From the NCBI GenBank assembly GCA_028819215.1, contig JAPPMG010000051.1:1-56335 (forward strand): a DNA stretch of 56,335 nt, written 5' to 3'. Shown piece by piece: positions 9,674 to 20,371 of this stretch. The notes beneath the pieces were generated by a model, which saw only the letters and a program-made list of their open reading frames with translations, was not told the origin of the DNA and ran no database searches. The position numbers and the translations under genes were made by a program. Within the stretch, counting starts at the first letter, position 1; each line of letters begins with the position of its first letter. This DNA comes from Bryobacterales bacterium (GTDB lineage: Bacteria; Acidobacteriota; Terriglobia; Bryobacterales; UBA6623).

Positions 9674-12109
9674 CTACTCATACCTCAACGCCACCGCAGG
9701 ATCCAACCTCGCCGCCTGACGGGCTGGCACCCAAGTGGCGCCTAGGCCGATGCCGGCCAGGACCACGGCGAGGACTACATACGTCGCCGGGTCAGTCGCA
9801 CTCAATCCGTAGAGAAACGACCTGGCGAACCGCGACGCCCATAGTGCGCTAGGCACGCCCAGGGCAAGGCCAAGCGAAATCAATGCCGCGCCCTCCTTCA
9901 GTACCTGCCCGAGCACCTGGGAATAACTTGCGCCTAGGGCGACTCGAATCCCGATCTCGCGCTTTCGGGTCACTACGGCAAATGCGATGACGCTATATAG
10001 CCCCACTGCTGCCACGATTACTGACAGGAGACCGAAGAGCAGCGTCAGAAACGCCATCAAGCGATCGAGCATCTTGGTCCGGACGAGTTGCGCCGCCATC
10101 GTTGTCGCTTCAGCTACCGGCACGTGCGGAGCAAGAGCGCGGACTTCCCGGAGTAGCGCGGGGATCATGGGCTCCGTCCCATCCGACACGCGAACGTGCA
10201 AGACAAAATGCGCTCGCGTGTTCTGGGAGAAGGGGAGATATACGGCGGCCTCAGCGTCTCCTCTAGGAGACTTGCGCTTCACATCCCTGACCATCCCGAC
10301 GATCTGATGATCTTCGCCCGCTTCCCAGCCAATCATGGCGTGCTTGCCGATCGGGCTCTCGCCAGGCCAAAGATACCTCGCAGCTTGCTCATTTACGATT
10401 GCCACCTTGTTCGAAAGGCCGTCATCAGGAGAGAACGCCCTTCCTGCCAGCACGGGTGTGTCGAGCACTCTGAAGTAGTCGGCTCCAATCCAATTCACGT
10501 CGAACGAAGGCCGCTCAACTCCGGCGTGCCCAGCAAGGCTAACCCGTGTCAGGGCAATCCCGCCGGTAAGCGGACTGATGAACCCGGCGCTAGCAGCGAC
10601 CACTCCGGGCATGCCGCGAGCTCGCTCGACCAAGCGTTCCGCAAGCTGATTGCTTGCCGTCGCGGTCATGCCGGAAGTCCCCGGGTCGAGGGTCAGAAGC
10701 GATAGATGATCGGGATTCAACCCGAGATCGACTGAATTGAGATTGTGCAACGAGCGCAGAAACAGTCCGGCTCCGACTAGCAGCACCAGCGACAACGCGA
10801 CTTGCGCGACCACCAATAGCTTGTTGAAGGGAAGCCGCCTTGGGAGGCGCAGACTCGTGCCGCCCTTGAGCGCAGACCCTGGATCGACACGCGCAGATCG
10901 CAAGGCTGGCGCGATGCCGCAACAGGTGCTGACCAGCGTCGAGACTGCCAGCGTAAACAGGAACACGCGCCAGTCCGGGCTCACATCGAGGATCAACTCG
11001 CCACCCCCGATCTGCCGGGGTGCCAGCGCCAGCAGCGCATTGCCCGTCCAGTAAGCCAGCGCAATTCCAAGGGCCGCTCCGCCAATCGCCAGCACTGTGT
11101 TTTCTGCGAGCAGTTGCCCGGCCAGATGCATCCGTCTTGCCCCCAATGCCAGCCGTGTCGCGATCTCCTTCGTACGGGCGGAAGTACGTGCCAGAAGGAG
11201 GTTTGTAACGTTGGCGCATACAATCAGCAGCACGATTCCGACCATCCCCATCAGGACCAGAAGCGGCTTCTCGTATTGGGTTCGCAGTGTCGAGAACCCC
11301 TGGCCCCCCGGACGAAGCCCAACTTTGAATTCGGAGGGCCTGCCAGAGATAGGGTCGGGTGCGATCTGACGATAGAGAACATCAAGCGAGGCCTGGGCCT
11401 GAGATCTGCTCACGTCGCGTTTCAGCCTGCCGAAAGCACGCACCGGGTAAGAGAAATAGTTGGACATTCCCGCCGCCCTGAGGGGGATGCTGATATCCAA
11501 TCGCGAGTCCTCGGACAAGCCGAGGAACTCCTTTGGCGTGACGCCGACTATGGTGAACGAATGTGTGTTCACTCGAACGCGGCGCCCGATCACACCAGGG
11601 TCCTCGCCGAATCGCCGCTGCCATAGTCCGTAACTGATCATGCAGACTGCGGGTGATACGGGAAGGCGATCGTCGTCCGGCGTTAGCACTCGTCCGAGTT
11701 CGGCGTCCACGCCCAGCGTTTCGAAGAAGGAGCCCGAAACCAGCATCCCGCTCACGCGTTCGGCGATTCCATCGCTCGACAGCGTTATCGGAGGAAACGT
11801 CGCCGCGGCAAAGTCCTCTAGGACAGAATTCCTTTCGCGGATTTGCCTGTAGATCTCCTGCGGAATCATGTAGCGGCTGGAACCGCTCGAATCGGCGACG
11901 GCGAAGAGCACCAGCCTATGGGGCTCCGGCACAGGCAGCATTCGCGTCTGCACCGCATTGATGAGGCTGAAAATAGCCGTGTTCGCTCCGATTCCCAGAG
12001 CCAGCAAGGCGACCACCGTAATCGTGAACCCCGGGCTCTTGCAAAGGCGCCGTCCCGCAACTTGCAGACCTGCTAGCGCATCTCCAATCAGTGCCACACG
12101 CGAATCCAT
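9674..12109 (-). CDS. ADOP family ABC transporter permease (MacB/FtsX-like)
   Basis: 811-residue membrane protein. The N-terminus ([20 protein letters not shown], then [13 protein letters not shown]) is the first membrane segment of MacB-type permeases. It is followed by a periplasmic MacB_PCD domain and three membrane segments with [24 protein letters not shown] sequence. A second periplasmic domain and a second FtsX unit follow, with [14 protein letters not shown] and the terminal [19 protein letters not shown]. This duplicated arrangement defines the acidobacterial duplicated orphan permeases, which usually lack an adjacent ATPase; none is adjacent here. The ATG at 12109 is preferred to a TTG one codon earlier. 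It probably mediates mechanotransmission-type export or efflux with an ATPase encoded elsewhere. It is transcribed against its neighbours and interrupts the moxR-DUF58 pairing. Confidence 0.92.
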   Translation of the reverse strand: MDSRVALIGDALAGLQVAGRRLCKSPGFTITVVALLALGIGANTAIFSLINAVQTRMLPVPEPHRLVLFAVADSSGSSRYMIPQEIYRQIRERNSVLEDFAAATFPPITLSSDGIAERVSGMLVSGSFFETLGVDAELGRVLTPDDDRLPVSPAVCMISYGLWQRRFGEDPGVIGRRVRVNTHSFTIVGVTPKEFLGLSEDSRLDISIPLRAAGMSNYFSYPVRAFGRLKRDVSRSQAQASLDVLYRQIAPDPISGRPSEFKVGLRPGGQGFSTLRTQYEKPLLVLMGMVGIVLLIVCANVTNLLLARTSARTKEIATRLALGARRMHLAGQLLAENTVLAIGGAALGIALAYWTGNALLALAPRQIGGGELILDVSPDWRVFLFTLAVSTLVSTCCGIAPALRSARVDPGSALKGGTSLRLPRRLPFNKLLVVAQVALSLVLLVGAGLFLRSLHNLNSVDLGLNPDHLSLLTLDPGTSGMTATASNQLAERLVERARGMPGVVAASAGFISPLTGGIALTRVSLAGHAGVERPSFDVNWIGADYFRVLDTPVLAGRAFSPDDGLSNKVAIVNEQAARYLWPGESPIGKHAMIGWEAGEDHQIVGMVRDVKRKSPRGDAEAAVYLPFSQNTRAHFVLHVRVSDGTEPMIPALLREVRALAPHVPVAEATTMAAQLVRTKMLDRLMAFLTLLFGLLSVIVAAVGLYSVIAFAVVTRKREIGIRVALGASYSQVLGQVLKEGAALISLGLALGVPSALWASRFARSFLYGLSATDPATYVVLAVVLAGIGLGATWVPARQAARLDPAVALRYE

Positions 12110-12452
12110 CAAGAGAGCTTACTCCCGGTCAGATATCTGCGCCGGAGCCGTAGCGCACCATACGCAAGATCTTGGTCCGCGGGTTTCGCGGACTCCCCCC
12201 TGCGGTGCGATGGAGCTTGACGCGGCTGGCCACGCCGGCTGTCTAGGGGAGGGCTGCGATCGCGGTGTGTCCAATGTCGCATGCCACACACGGCTTGCAG
12301 GAGTTCCGACTGGCTGAGGATTCTTACCGCTTCCGGGCACGGGATCCATCGATTAGTCTCAAGACTTGCGGGAGAAACCCTAGGCGATCGAGTATCTTAT
12401 TGTTCGATGACGCACGGCGCTGACAAGGCCATGTGCTGACGCGCCTCGGGCC
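12110..12452. other. Divergent intergenic region
   Basis: 343 bases between the divergent permease and NHL genes. It should hold both promoters. I see no convincing gene, repeat or palindrome. The stretch around 12390-12415 (tatcttattgttcg) is the most AT-rich part and the best candidate for a promoter core. Confidence 0.4.
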
Positions 12453-13511
12453 ATGAACCGGCGATTCCTCAGACATTCCATCGCCTTTCTGGCATTTGGT
12501 ACCGCTGCTCAGGCCCAGCCTGCGGTGCCGAACCCGTTCGGCCCCGGCGAGGCCTGGGGAAGGCTTCCTGCCGGTCGCAGCTGGGGCTCCACCAGCGCGA
12601 TCTATCCGCACCGAGACGAGCACGGGCGGTTCACGGGCAGGATTTGGGTGGCCGAGCGCTGCGCAGGAAGCAACTGCCGCAACAGCGAATTGGATCCGGT
12701 CCTGCTGTTCGAGCCCGACGGCACGCTGATCCGCAGTTTCGGGTCGGGCATGTTTATCTGGCCGCACGGGATTCATGCCGATCACGAGGGCAATCTCTGG
12801 GTGGCCGACGCCGTGCACACCGATTGCAAGACCGGCGGAGAGGATGGCCGCGGCCATCAAGTGCACAAGTTCAGCCCAGACGGCGAACTCCTGCTGAGCC
12901 TCGGGACCGCGGGCGTGCCCGGCGAGAGCGAGACTGCGTTCAGCTGCCCCTCCGATGTCGTTGTCGCACGCAACGGGGACATCTTCGTCGGCGACGGGCA
13001 CAATCACGGCCACGGCGGCAACAACCGCATCGTCAAGTTCCGCAGCGAGGGCACGTTCATCGAGTCTTGGGGTACCGCCGGATCCGGATCAGGACAGTTC
13101 AGCGGCATCCACGCCTTGGCCGTCGACTCGCAGGACCGCTTGTTTGTTGGCGACCGCGCGAACCAGCGGATCCAGATCTTCTCGACCGATGGCACGCATC
13201 TGGCGACTTGGACACAGTTCGGATCGCCTAGCGGGATCTTCATCGACGAGGACGACACGCTCTATGTGGCCGATTCCGATTCGGGCTTCGATCCCGACCG
13301 TTCCGGCCAGCCTAGGAACCCGGGCTTCGCGCGCGGGATCTACATTGGCGACGCCCGCACGGGAGTTGTGCGGGCGTTCATTCCCGATCCGCGCCCGGAT
13401 CTCAGCAGGGTCACCAGCGGGGCGGAGGGCGTGGCGTTTTCCGGCGGTTCCGTCTTCGGCGCGCAGGTGGGCGGCTCCCGGGGGGTGCTTCGCTATCCCG
13501 GCCCGGAGTGA
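12453..13511 (+). CDS. Secreted NHL-repeat beta-propeller protein
   Basis: 352 residues with a signal peptide (FLRHSIAFLAFGTAAQAQP). NHL-type repeats follow: FIWPHGIHADHEGNLWVADA, FSCPSDVVVARNGDIFVGDG, GIHALAVDSQDRLFVGDRAN and SGIFIDEDDTLYVADSDS, each with the NG/DG-x-LWVAD type turn. The pattern predicts a six-bladed propeller. Such proteins in Acidobacteria are often annotated as peptidylglycine monooxygenase-like or SMP-30/gluconolactonase-like, but no copper-binding or lactonase residues were identified. It may bind or cleave an extracellular ligand; the function is not determined. It stands alone on its strand, 55 bases before the DUF29 gene. Confidence 0.87.
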   Translation: MNRRFLRHSIAFLAFGTAAQAQPAVPNPFGPGEAWGRLPAGRSWGSTSAIYPHRDEHGRFTGRIWVAERCAGSNCRNSELDPVLLFEPDGTLIRSFGSGMFIWPHGIHADHEGNLWVADAVHTDCKTGGEDGRGHQVHKFSPDGELLLSLGTAGVPGESETAFSCPSDVVVARNGDIFVGDGHNHGHGGNNRIVKFRSEGTFIESWGTAGSGSGQFSGIHALAVDSQDRLFVGDRANQRIQIFSTDGTHLATWTQFGSPSGIFIDEDDTLYVADSDSGFDPDRSGQPRNPGFARGIYIGDARTGVVRAFIPDPRPDLSRVTSGAEGVAFSGGSVFGAQVGGSRGVLRYPGPE

Positions 13512-13554
13512 TCTCGGGACCTTCCGACGGGCTCCTGCGGCGGGGCCGATCGCC

Positions 13555-13560
13555 TACAAT
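13555..13560 (+). promoter_or_regulatory. -10 box for leaderless DUF29 gene
   Basis: TACAAT ends exactly 6 bases before the ATG at 13567. There is no ribosome-binding site between them. The position predicts a transcript that begins at the start codon. Confidence 0.5.
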
Positions 13561-13566
13561 GCAGGC

Positions 13567-14223
13567 ATGGCGGCGACATCGATGAAGGAGCTAGCCGCCG
13601 AGGCAGTCGCTGAGGCGCGCCCTCGGGACCTCTATTTCGAAGATCCTTGGTCATGGTCGCGCGAACAGGTCGCGGCGATGCAGCGGCGCGACTACAGTGC
13701 GATCGACTGGGACAATGTCATCGAGGAGATCGGGGACGTGGGGCGGCGCGACGAGAAGGAATGGGCTTCACCCTGCGAGAACGTCGTCTCGCACCTGCTG
13801 AAGATCCAGCACGACTCTCAGAGCCCGCACGTTCGGCATTGGCGGGGAGAGGTTTGGGAGTGGCGGCGGCAAATGCACGCGGTGCTTGTCGACAGCCCCG
13901 GAGTGAAGGGGAAGCTCTTCGAGTTGCTGGACAAGGCGTGGAGGCGCGGTCGAGGCGCTGCGCTGGACAAGCTAGTCGAGGGCACCGCAGGCGGAAGCGG
14001 GAGCGCTGAGAAGGGGGTCCGGCGGGCATTGGAACTGCGATTGCCGGTGGAGCGGCCGCACCATGTCGAGGACATCGCCAGCTACGACCCCTTCGACAAA
14101 GACGCCGAACCGAGCCCGGATGTCTGGCCGGCAGCTGTGGCGCGCGTCCTTAACGACACGCTGGGTACGGACTACCCCGTGCGGGAGCGGGGGCTGGAGC
14201 GAGGGACTGGCTTCTCCCGCTGA
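13567..14223 (+). CDS. DUF29 domain protein
   Basis: 218 residues. The family signature is seen in LYFEDPWSWSREQVAAMQRR, DWDNVIEEIGDVGRRDE and the following helix NVVSHLLKIQHDSQ; the C-terminal part ends in ARVLNDTLGTDYP. DUF29 proteins are small helical proteins of unknown function that are common in cyanobacteria and in accessory regions of other phyla, sometimes near toxin-antitoxin or endonuclease genes. The ATG at 13567 is supported by the conserved start of the family near residue 20 and by a TACAAT box 6 bases upstream. No operon partner is evident. Confidence 0.85.
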   Translation: MAATSMKELAAEAVAEARPRDLYFEDPWSWSREQVAAMQRRDYSAIDWDNVIEEIGDVGRRDEKEWASPCENVVSHLLKIQHDSQSPHVRHWRGEVWEWRRQMHAVLVDSPGVKGKLFELLDKAWRRGRGAALDKLVEGTAGGSGSAEKGVRRALELRLPVERPHHVEDIASYDPFDKDAEPSPDVWPAAVARVLNDTLGTDYPVRERGLERGTGFSR

Positions 14224-14275
14224 CCCTGCGGTGCCGGCCTTGCGGCGGGCGGGCCTAGGCGGCTACGATCGCGGC

Positions 14276-14557
14276 ATGACCCCGGCCGAGTTCGTTCGCG
14301 AGCTATGCGAGCCCGGCGATCGCGTCGAAGCCGTCCCGTTCTCGCGCGACGCCGGCCGCGGGCAGGGCGGCGTGGAGCCCGGGCTTGAGCAGCACTCCTG
14401 GTCGGTCGCCACTGCCGCTTCGGTCAAGGCCAACCCCCGCGACTACGCCCGGCGCACTATGCTCCGGTCGCGCCCATTCACTGTCGGAAATCTGGCAGCT
14501 TCGCGCCCGGATCCGCTCGCGGCTGCCGTCAGCGCAATCCCGAGACTCCCACGCTAG
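14276..14557 (+). CDS. Hypothetical small protein
   Basis: 93-residue frame with no recognised domain (begins MTPAEFVRELCEPGDRVEAV). Evidence for a gene is limited: an ATG preceded at exactly 6 bases by TACGAT (14264-14269), the same spacing seen at several other genes in the window, and a position filling the gap before DUF58. The C-terminal half is rich in Arg and Pro and reads like non-coding GC-rich sequence. It could be a decayed remnant or chance. Confidence 0.35.
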   Translation: MTPAEFVRELCEPGDRVEAVPFSRDAGRGQGGVEPGLEQHSWSVATAASVKANPRDYARRTMLRSRPFTVGNLAASRPDPLAAAVSAIPRLPR

Positions 14558-14599
14558 CGCCCGAGCTGTAGCGAATCTCCTGCGAGCCCGAACACGCCC

Positions 14600-15498
<899 letters not shown>

Positions 15499-15502
<4 letters not shown>

Positions 15503-16506
15503 CGCCAGCGGGGCGGATTCCGGGCCACCGGCGATGCGCGTGGATCGGCGCATGTCTGGCCGTGGCGCTGGCGTCGGCTTGGTCGTCGTGCGCCAACGGG
15601 GGCGGCACCCGGGACCTTGAGCCGGCGATTGTCGAGACCTACGAGGCCGCGGGCGGCCGGCTGGAGCTCACGCTAGACCGCTCCTCTCTCACCAGTGCAG
15701 AGAGCGTGGTGCTCAGGCTGGCCGTCGAGGCTGACGAGGGCGCTACCGTGGCCTTCCCGGACTCCGAGGGCGGCTTCGGGGAGTTCGCGGTGGTGCGCGA
15801 CGAGGAGGTGTCCGAGCGCCTGTTGGACGGTGGCCGTGTGGAACGCACCCGCGAATACGTCCTGCAGCCGTTCCTGCCGGGCGACTACGAGCTCCCGCCG
15901 CTGACAGTGACCCTCGACGGTTCCGATTCAATTTCTTCGGAAGCCTTGACGATCCCCGTCGAGAGCGTCTTGCAGGATCCCGAAACGGCTGACTTGCTGG
16001 ACATCGCTGAGCCGCTCGACATGCCGGCGCCTTGGTGGTGGTGGGCCTTGGGGGCGCTGCTGCTGGCTGTGACGGCGGGCGCGGCCTGGTGGTGGTGGAA
16101 GCGCCGCAAGCAAAAGCTGTCGGTGCCGCGAGTGGTGCCGCCCCACGAGATCGCTCTGACTGCCTTGGACGCGCTGCTGTCGGAGGGCCTGCTTGCAGGC
16201 GGCGCTGTCGAGCTGTTCTACTTGCGGCTGTCGGACATCGTGCGGCACTACATCGAGGACCAGTTCTCGCTGCGCGCGCCCGAGCAGACTACGGAGGAGT
16301 TTCTCGCGGAGATGTCGCGCGGCCCGCACATTCGCCGCGACCACCAAGCGCTGCTGCGCGACTTTCTGCACCGGGCGGACATGGTCAAGTTCGCGAAGTT
16401 CGTGCCCGCTGCGGAGGAGACCGGCGGCGCGGTGAAAGCGGCGCGGCTGTTTATCGAACAGTCCGTCCCTACGCCCGTGCTGTCCGCAGAGCCCGGATCT
16501 GGCTAG
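15499..16506 (+). CDS. BatD/DUF4381-like membrane protein
   Basis: 335 residues from a GTG that overlaps the DUF58 stop. A signal peptide or lipoprotein-like start (CLAVALASAWSSCANGGG) is followed by a beta-rich extracytoplasmic domain (about 45-155, RLELTLDRSSLTSAESVVLR). A membrane segment flanked by tryptophans lies at about 175-200 (WALGALLLAVTAGAA), then a basic stop-transfer WWWKRRKQKL. The cytoplasmic helical domain has LFYLRLSDIVRHYIEDQFSL and TTEEFLAEM. This is the usual topology of BatD-like/DUF4381 proteins in MoxR-DUF58 operons, where they likely sense envelope state. The Cys after SAWSS could be lipidated but the lipobox is poor. Confidence 0.82.
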
Positions 16507-16516
16507 CGGTCCCCGG

Positions 16517-18058
16517 TCACAGCAGCCTGCGCAAGATCTTGCCGGCTGGCGAGCGCGGGATCGCGGCCACGAATTCGACCTCCCGCACCTGCTTGTATCC
16601 GGCGACTTGGGACTTGACGTGCGCCTGCACCCGTTCGCCGCTAAGGGATTTGCTCGGATGCAGCATGACGTATGCCTTCGGGCTCTCGGCGCCGTGTGCA
16701 TCCCTCACGCCGACAACGGCGACGTCGCGGACCTCGGGCAGTTCCAAGATCACCGACTCCAACTCAGCGGGCAATACCTGGAAACCCTTGTACTTGATCA
16801 TCTCGCGCTTGCGGTCCACGATATGCACGCGCCCCAAGCTGTCGATGTGGCCGATGTCCCCGGTGTAGAACCAACCGTTGCGCAGGGCGGCGGCGTTCTC
16901 TTCGGGTGCAGCATGGTAGCCCTGCATGATGTTCGGGCCGCGCAGTGCGAGCTCTCCCGTTTCCCCGGTTGGCAGCTGGCGCGTCCCGGCCGCTAGATCG
17001 AAGATCGCCGCATCCATGCCCGTCACCGGCAAGCCGGCGGTCTCGGCGACGTCAAAGGAAGCCTCTGTCGGGTTTGTCGTTGCGATTCCCGATGTCTCCG
17101 TCATGCCATAGCCTTGCCGCACGGTGATTCCCGTAATCTCCACGAAGCGGTGCACGGCGGGCAAGGGAACAGGGGCGGCCCCGATGTTGACCCATTGGAG
17201 GGCCGACAGGTCCCTGTGCCGGAGATCCTCTCGCGAGAGCATGCCGAGCAGCACCGGCGGGACCAGCGGCAGGCTGGTGATGCGCTCCCGCTCGATGCTG
17301 TCGAGGCAGTCGTCCATGTCAAAGCGCCGGCGCAGGTGCAGGGTGCCGCCGGTGGCAAGCAGGACATTCATCACCACGTTGAAGCCGTAGATGTGATAGA
17401 GCGGCAGGAAGACATAGCTGCGCCCCTGCTCCTCGAACATCGCAGCCCGCGAGAACAGCAGTTGCCGGATGGCTGCGGCGAGATTGCCGTGGGTAAGCTC
17501 GATCCCCTTGGAGAATCCTGTCGTGCCGCTCGAATACGGCAAGAAGACCACGTCGCGGTCGCGGTCGGTCGCTTGCTCGGGTTCCGAGTCCGGCGCGGTA
17601 TGCCAGAATCCCGGCTCCAGCTCGATGACCCGGCAGCCTTGGATCCGGTGCTGGCATTCTTGCAGCAGCGGCAGCAGGCTCTTCTCGGCGAAGACCACGG
17701 ATGCTCCGGAATTGGTGATCTGGTGGACCAGCTCGCGCCGCTTGTAGCTCGAATTGAAGGGCGTGAAGACCGCCCCGCTGGCAAGGATCCCGTACCCGGC
17801 GGTGACGAAATCGAACGAGTTCCGGCTGAACACGCCGACCACCGAGCCCTTCCCGATCCCGCGGGCTTGCAGCGCGTTCGCGAAGCGGTTGGCACGGCGA
17901 TAGTTCTCTTCGAAGGTCAGGATCTGGCCGCCCTCGCCCACGATGAAGGCCTGCTTGCCGTACGCGGTTGCCGCGTCGCGCACGATCGAGGGCACGGTGG
18001 CGTCCTCCGTGGCGATCTGCGTAACTGTGGGTGGCTGCCCGTGCATTGCCGACGCCAT
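16517..18058 (-). CDS. AMP-dependent acyl-CoA synthetase (4CL-like)
   Basis: 513-residue adenylate-forming ligase. Motifs in order: phosphate-binding loop YSSGTTGFSKGIELTHGN, NIGAAPVPLP, GYGMTETSG, the hinge region YTGDIGHIDSLGRVHIVDR, MIKYKGFQVLPAELE and the catalytic lysine near the end in PRSPAGKILRRLL. It should convert a carboxylic acid to its CoA thioester via an acyl-AMP; the layout resembles 4-coumarate-CoA ligases and medium-chain ligases more than acetyl-CoA synthetase. The gene starts 4 bases after the aldolase-family gene at 18063-18974, so they are co-transcribed, suggesting the aldolase product or a related acid is activated. The substrate is not deducible. Confidence 0.92.
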   Translation of the reverse strand: MASAMHGQPPTVTQIATEDATVPSIVRDAATAYGKQAFIVGEGGQILTFEENYRRANRFANALQARGIGKGSVVGVFSRNSFDFVTAGYGILASGAVFTPFNSSYKRRELVHQITNSGASVVFAEKSLLPLLQECQHRIQGCRVIELEPGFWHTAPDSEPEQATDRDRDVVFLPYSSGTTGFSKGIELTHGNLAAAIRQLLFSRAAMFEEQGRSYVFLPLYHIYGFNVVMNVLLATGGTLHLRRRFDMDDCLDSIERERITSLPLVPPVLLGMLSREDLRHRDLSALQWVNIGAAPVPLPAVHRFVEITGITVRQGYGMTETSGIATTNPTEASFDVAETAGLPVTGMDAAIFDLAAGTRQLPTGETGELALRGPNIMQGYHAAPEENAAALRNGWFYTGDIGHIDSLGRVHIVDRKREMIKYKGFQVLPAELESVILELPEVRDVAVVGVRDAHGAESPKAYVMLHPSKSLSGERVQAHVKSQVAGYKQVREVEFVAAIPRSPAGKILRRLL

Positions 18059-18062
18059 CCGA

Positions 18063-18974
18063 TCAAGGCCTGCGATAGTCCGGACCCAGCGGCGGGCCGT
18101 TCTCTAGCCATGCCTCGAACCAAGACAAGAATGCTTGCCTATCCTGTTCTCGCTCGGTGCTCGCTGGGATTGGGAGGGTTGCCGGGCCGAGCCCCCTGTA
18201 CTGCGCAGCCCACTTGATGACCCAAGGGTAGGGGCAGCGCAGCAGCTGCTGCAAGAACTGCTCGAAATGCGTCGCGGCGGCAGAGAATGCGCGCTCGTCG
18301 CCGAATGTCTCGAACACGGCCCGGATGGCTTCCGGCACTACGCTTGCCGGGCCGGAGATGGCGGCATCGGTCAAGCCCTCGCGCAAGGACTCCGCCAGCC
18401 ACGCGTCGTGGCCTTGCACCCGCACGCAGGGCATGCCGGCCTCGGTGAGTCGCCGCAGGATCTCTAGGCTCCCGCTCGAGTCCTTGATGCCGATCACGTG
18501 CGCCTCCGTGCCGACTAGCTCGGCGGCGATGTCGGCATCGAGCGGGCTGACGAAGCCAGCAAGGTTGTAGAGCATGGTCGGGCCGTCGATCGCCCGGGCC
18601 GCGGCGCGAAAGAACACCAACAGGTCGCGCAACTCGTAGCGATAGAAGTGCGGTGGCGGCAGCAGGACCGCATCCGCGCCCGTGTGGAGCGCATGGTGCG
18701 CTAAGCCCACCGAATCCCGCAGCGAGCCCGAGCCGACGCCAACCACCAGTTTCGCCTGCGCCTTGGGGACCCAGGCCAACTGTTCGACGATCTCTTTCCG
18801 CTGCGCGAGCGTCAGGTCGGAGTACTCGCCAGTCCCGCCGCAGGGAACGACTCCGCTGGCACCTTGTGAAATCACCCAATCTGCATTGCGTTCGAGCGCC
18901 GCGAGGTCGACCGAGCCGTCCTCTCGACGGGGCGTGAACAATGCTGCTGCGAATCCGCTCAGGCTTGCCGACAT
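18063..18974 (-). CDS. Dihydrodipicolinate synthase family aldolase
   Basis: 303-residue (beta/alpha)8 aldolase of the DapA/NAL family. The active-site features are present: GGTGEYSDLT (the GTGE loop), the catalytic tyrosine in TMLYNLAGF (about residue 136) and the Schiff-base lysine in VIGIKDSSGS (about residue 164). The start at MSASLSGFAAALFTP (18974) matches the family N-terminus; an ATG at 19040 would add an unusual extension. The GIKDSSG and YNLAG context suggests a 5-dehydro-4-deoxyglucarate dehydratase or KDG-aldolase type rather than true DapA (inference). It is first in an operon with the acyl-CoA ligase and diverges from the D-threonine aldolase-like gene. Confidence 0.9.
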   Translation of the reverse strand: MSASLSGFAAALFTPRREDGSVDLAALERNADWVISQGASGVVPCGGTGEYSDLTLAQRKEIVEQLAWVPKAQAKLVVGVGSGSLRDSVGLAHHALHTGADAVLLPPPHFYRYELRDLLVFFRAAARAIDGPTMLYNLAGFVSPLDADIAAELVGTEAHVIGIKDSSGSLEILRRLTEAGMPCVRVQGHDAWLAESLREGLTDAAISGPASVVPEAIRAVFETFGDERAFSAAATHFEQFLQQLLRCPYPWVIKWAAQYRGLGPATLPIPASTEREQDRQAFLSWFEAWLENGPPLGPDYRRP

Positions 18975-19130
18975 GAACCGAGATTCTATCGCGAACGGGG
19001 CTATCTGTTTCGGCCGCCTCATGTGGTCTCCGTATTGCATCTCATGCGTGCAGGTCCGGTGATCGCCCGGTCGCGCTAGTGCCGTGGTCTCGCGTCAGAC
19101 TATGATCAATATTCAGGGGCGATTCCGCTA

Positions 19131-20366
19131 ATGAGACCATCCCGCCGAGATTGGCTTCGCACGGGCATGCATGCCCTGGCAGCCCCGATCATCATGACTC
19201 CCAACGCTCGAGCCTATTCCATTGACGAGATCGAAGAGCGCCTGGCGCGCGGCTCGCAGATCGAGGGCGTCACCAAGCAAGACCTGCCAACGCCATCATT
19301 GTTGCTGGACCTTGACGCGTTCGAGGCGAATCTGCGGCATATGACCGAGCATGCCAAGACCGCTGGCGTCGACCTGCGGCCGCACGCCAAGACCCACAAG
19401 TGCTCCGAAGTTGCGAAGCGTCAGGTCGGCCAGGGGGCGCTGGGGGTTTGCGTCGCGACAATCCGCGAGGCCGAGGCGATGGCGGCGGCCGGGATCGGCG
19501 GCTTGTTGCTGACCTCTGAAGCTGTCGGTCCGAACAAGATTCACCGGGTGGTGCGCCTGGCGGAGCGGAAGCCGGACACGATGGTCGTGATCGACCATCC
19601 GGACAACGCGGCGGAACTGGACGAGGCGGCCGGCGCGGCCAAGATCCGTCTCAACGTGCTGGTCGATATCGACCCGCTCGGCAGGCGGACCGGCATTCCG
19701 CCAGGACCAGAGGCCGTGCGGCTTGCCGAAACCATTGATCGATTGGCCAACCTGCGCCTGAGAGGGGTTCACGGCTACTGCGGCGCGTCCTCCCACGTGA
19801 AGGGATTCCAAGCCCGCGAGGAACATTCGGAGCGCTACATGGGGCCTGTGCTCGAGAGCTTCGCAGCGATGCGGCGCAAGGGGCTGCCCGCCGAGATCAT
19901 GTCCGGTGCCAGCACGGGAACGTACAACATAGATTCCGCCCTCGAGGGCATGACCGAGCTGCAGGTCGGCTCCTATGCCCTGATGGATGTCGACTATCGA
20001 ATCATTGGCGGCAAGGGCGGCGAGGTCTACGATGACTTCCACAACGCGCTGCATGTCCTGGCGACGGTCGTCAGCAAGAATCACGACGACATCGCCACGG
20101 TGGACGCGGGCCTGAAGGCGTTCGCGACCGACCGCGACTTCGGCCCGGAGGTCGCCAGCCCGGCCGGACTGACCTATGCGTTCCGCGGCGACGAGCACGG
20201 TGCGCTGACGCTGGCCGATGCCGAGCGAGAGATCGTGCTGGGAGACAAGATCGAGCTGGTGGTGCCCCACTGCGATCCGAACGTCAACCTCTATGACCGG
20301 ATGTACTGCGTTCGGGGCGACTCTGTGCGGGAAGTCTGGAAGGTTGATGCCCGAGGCCATATCTGA
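19131..20366 (+). CDS. D-threonine aldolase/D-serine dehydratase-like PLP protein, exported
   Basis: 411-residue fold-type III PLP enzyme. An alanine racemase-like barrel carries the PLP lysine in LRPHAKTHKCSE (about residue 87) and the phosphate-binding MSGASTGTYN. The C-terminal DSD1 domain ends with VVPHCDPNVNLYD, which supplies the His and Cys/Asp metal ligands typical of D-threonine aldolase and eukaryotic-type D-serine dehydratase. The N-terminus RRDWLRTGMHALAAP is a twin-arginine signal, so the enzyme is predicted to be exported with its cofactor bound. It lies 5 bases upstream of bshC, indicating one operon. A TATGAT box lies about 28 bases before the ATG. The exact reaction (aldol cleavage or dehydration of a beta-hydroxy D-amino acid) is undecided. 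Confidence 0.88.
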   Translation: MRPSRRDWLRTGMHALAAPIIMTPNARAYSIDEIEERLARGSQIEGVTKQDLPTPSLLLDLDAFEANLRHMTEHAKTAGVDLRPHAKTHKCSEVAKRQVGQGALGVCVATIREAEAMAAAGIGGLLLTSEAVGPNKIHRVVRLAERKPDTMVVIDHPDNAAELDEAAGAAKIRLNVLVDIDPLGRRTGIPPGPEAVRLAETIDRLANLRLRGVHGYCGASSHVKGFQAREEHSERYMGPVLESFAAMRRKGLPAEIMSGASTGTYNIDSALEGMTELQVGSYALMDVDYRIIGGKGGEVYDDFHNALHVLATVVSKNHDDIATVDAGLKAFATDRDFGPEVASPAGLTYAFRGDEHGALTLADAEREIVLGDKIELVVPHCDPNVNLYDRMYCVRGDSVREVWKVDARGHI

Positions 20367-20371
20367 GCGAG

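Noticed and set aside
9514..9745. Possible short gene between moxR and the permease
   Set aside because: The frame ends inside the permease C-terminus, has no domain and no ribosome site.
17114..18217. Plus-strand frame antisense to the acyl-CoA ligase
   Set aside because: The ligase carries every adenylation motif; the antisense frame has none of any family.
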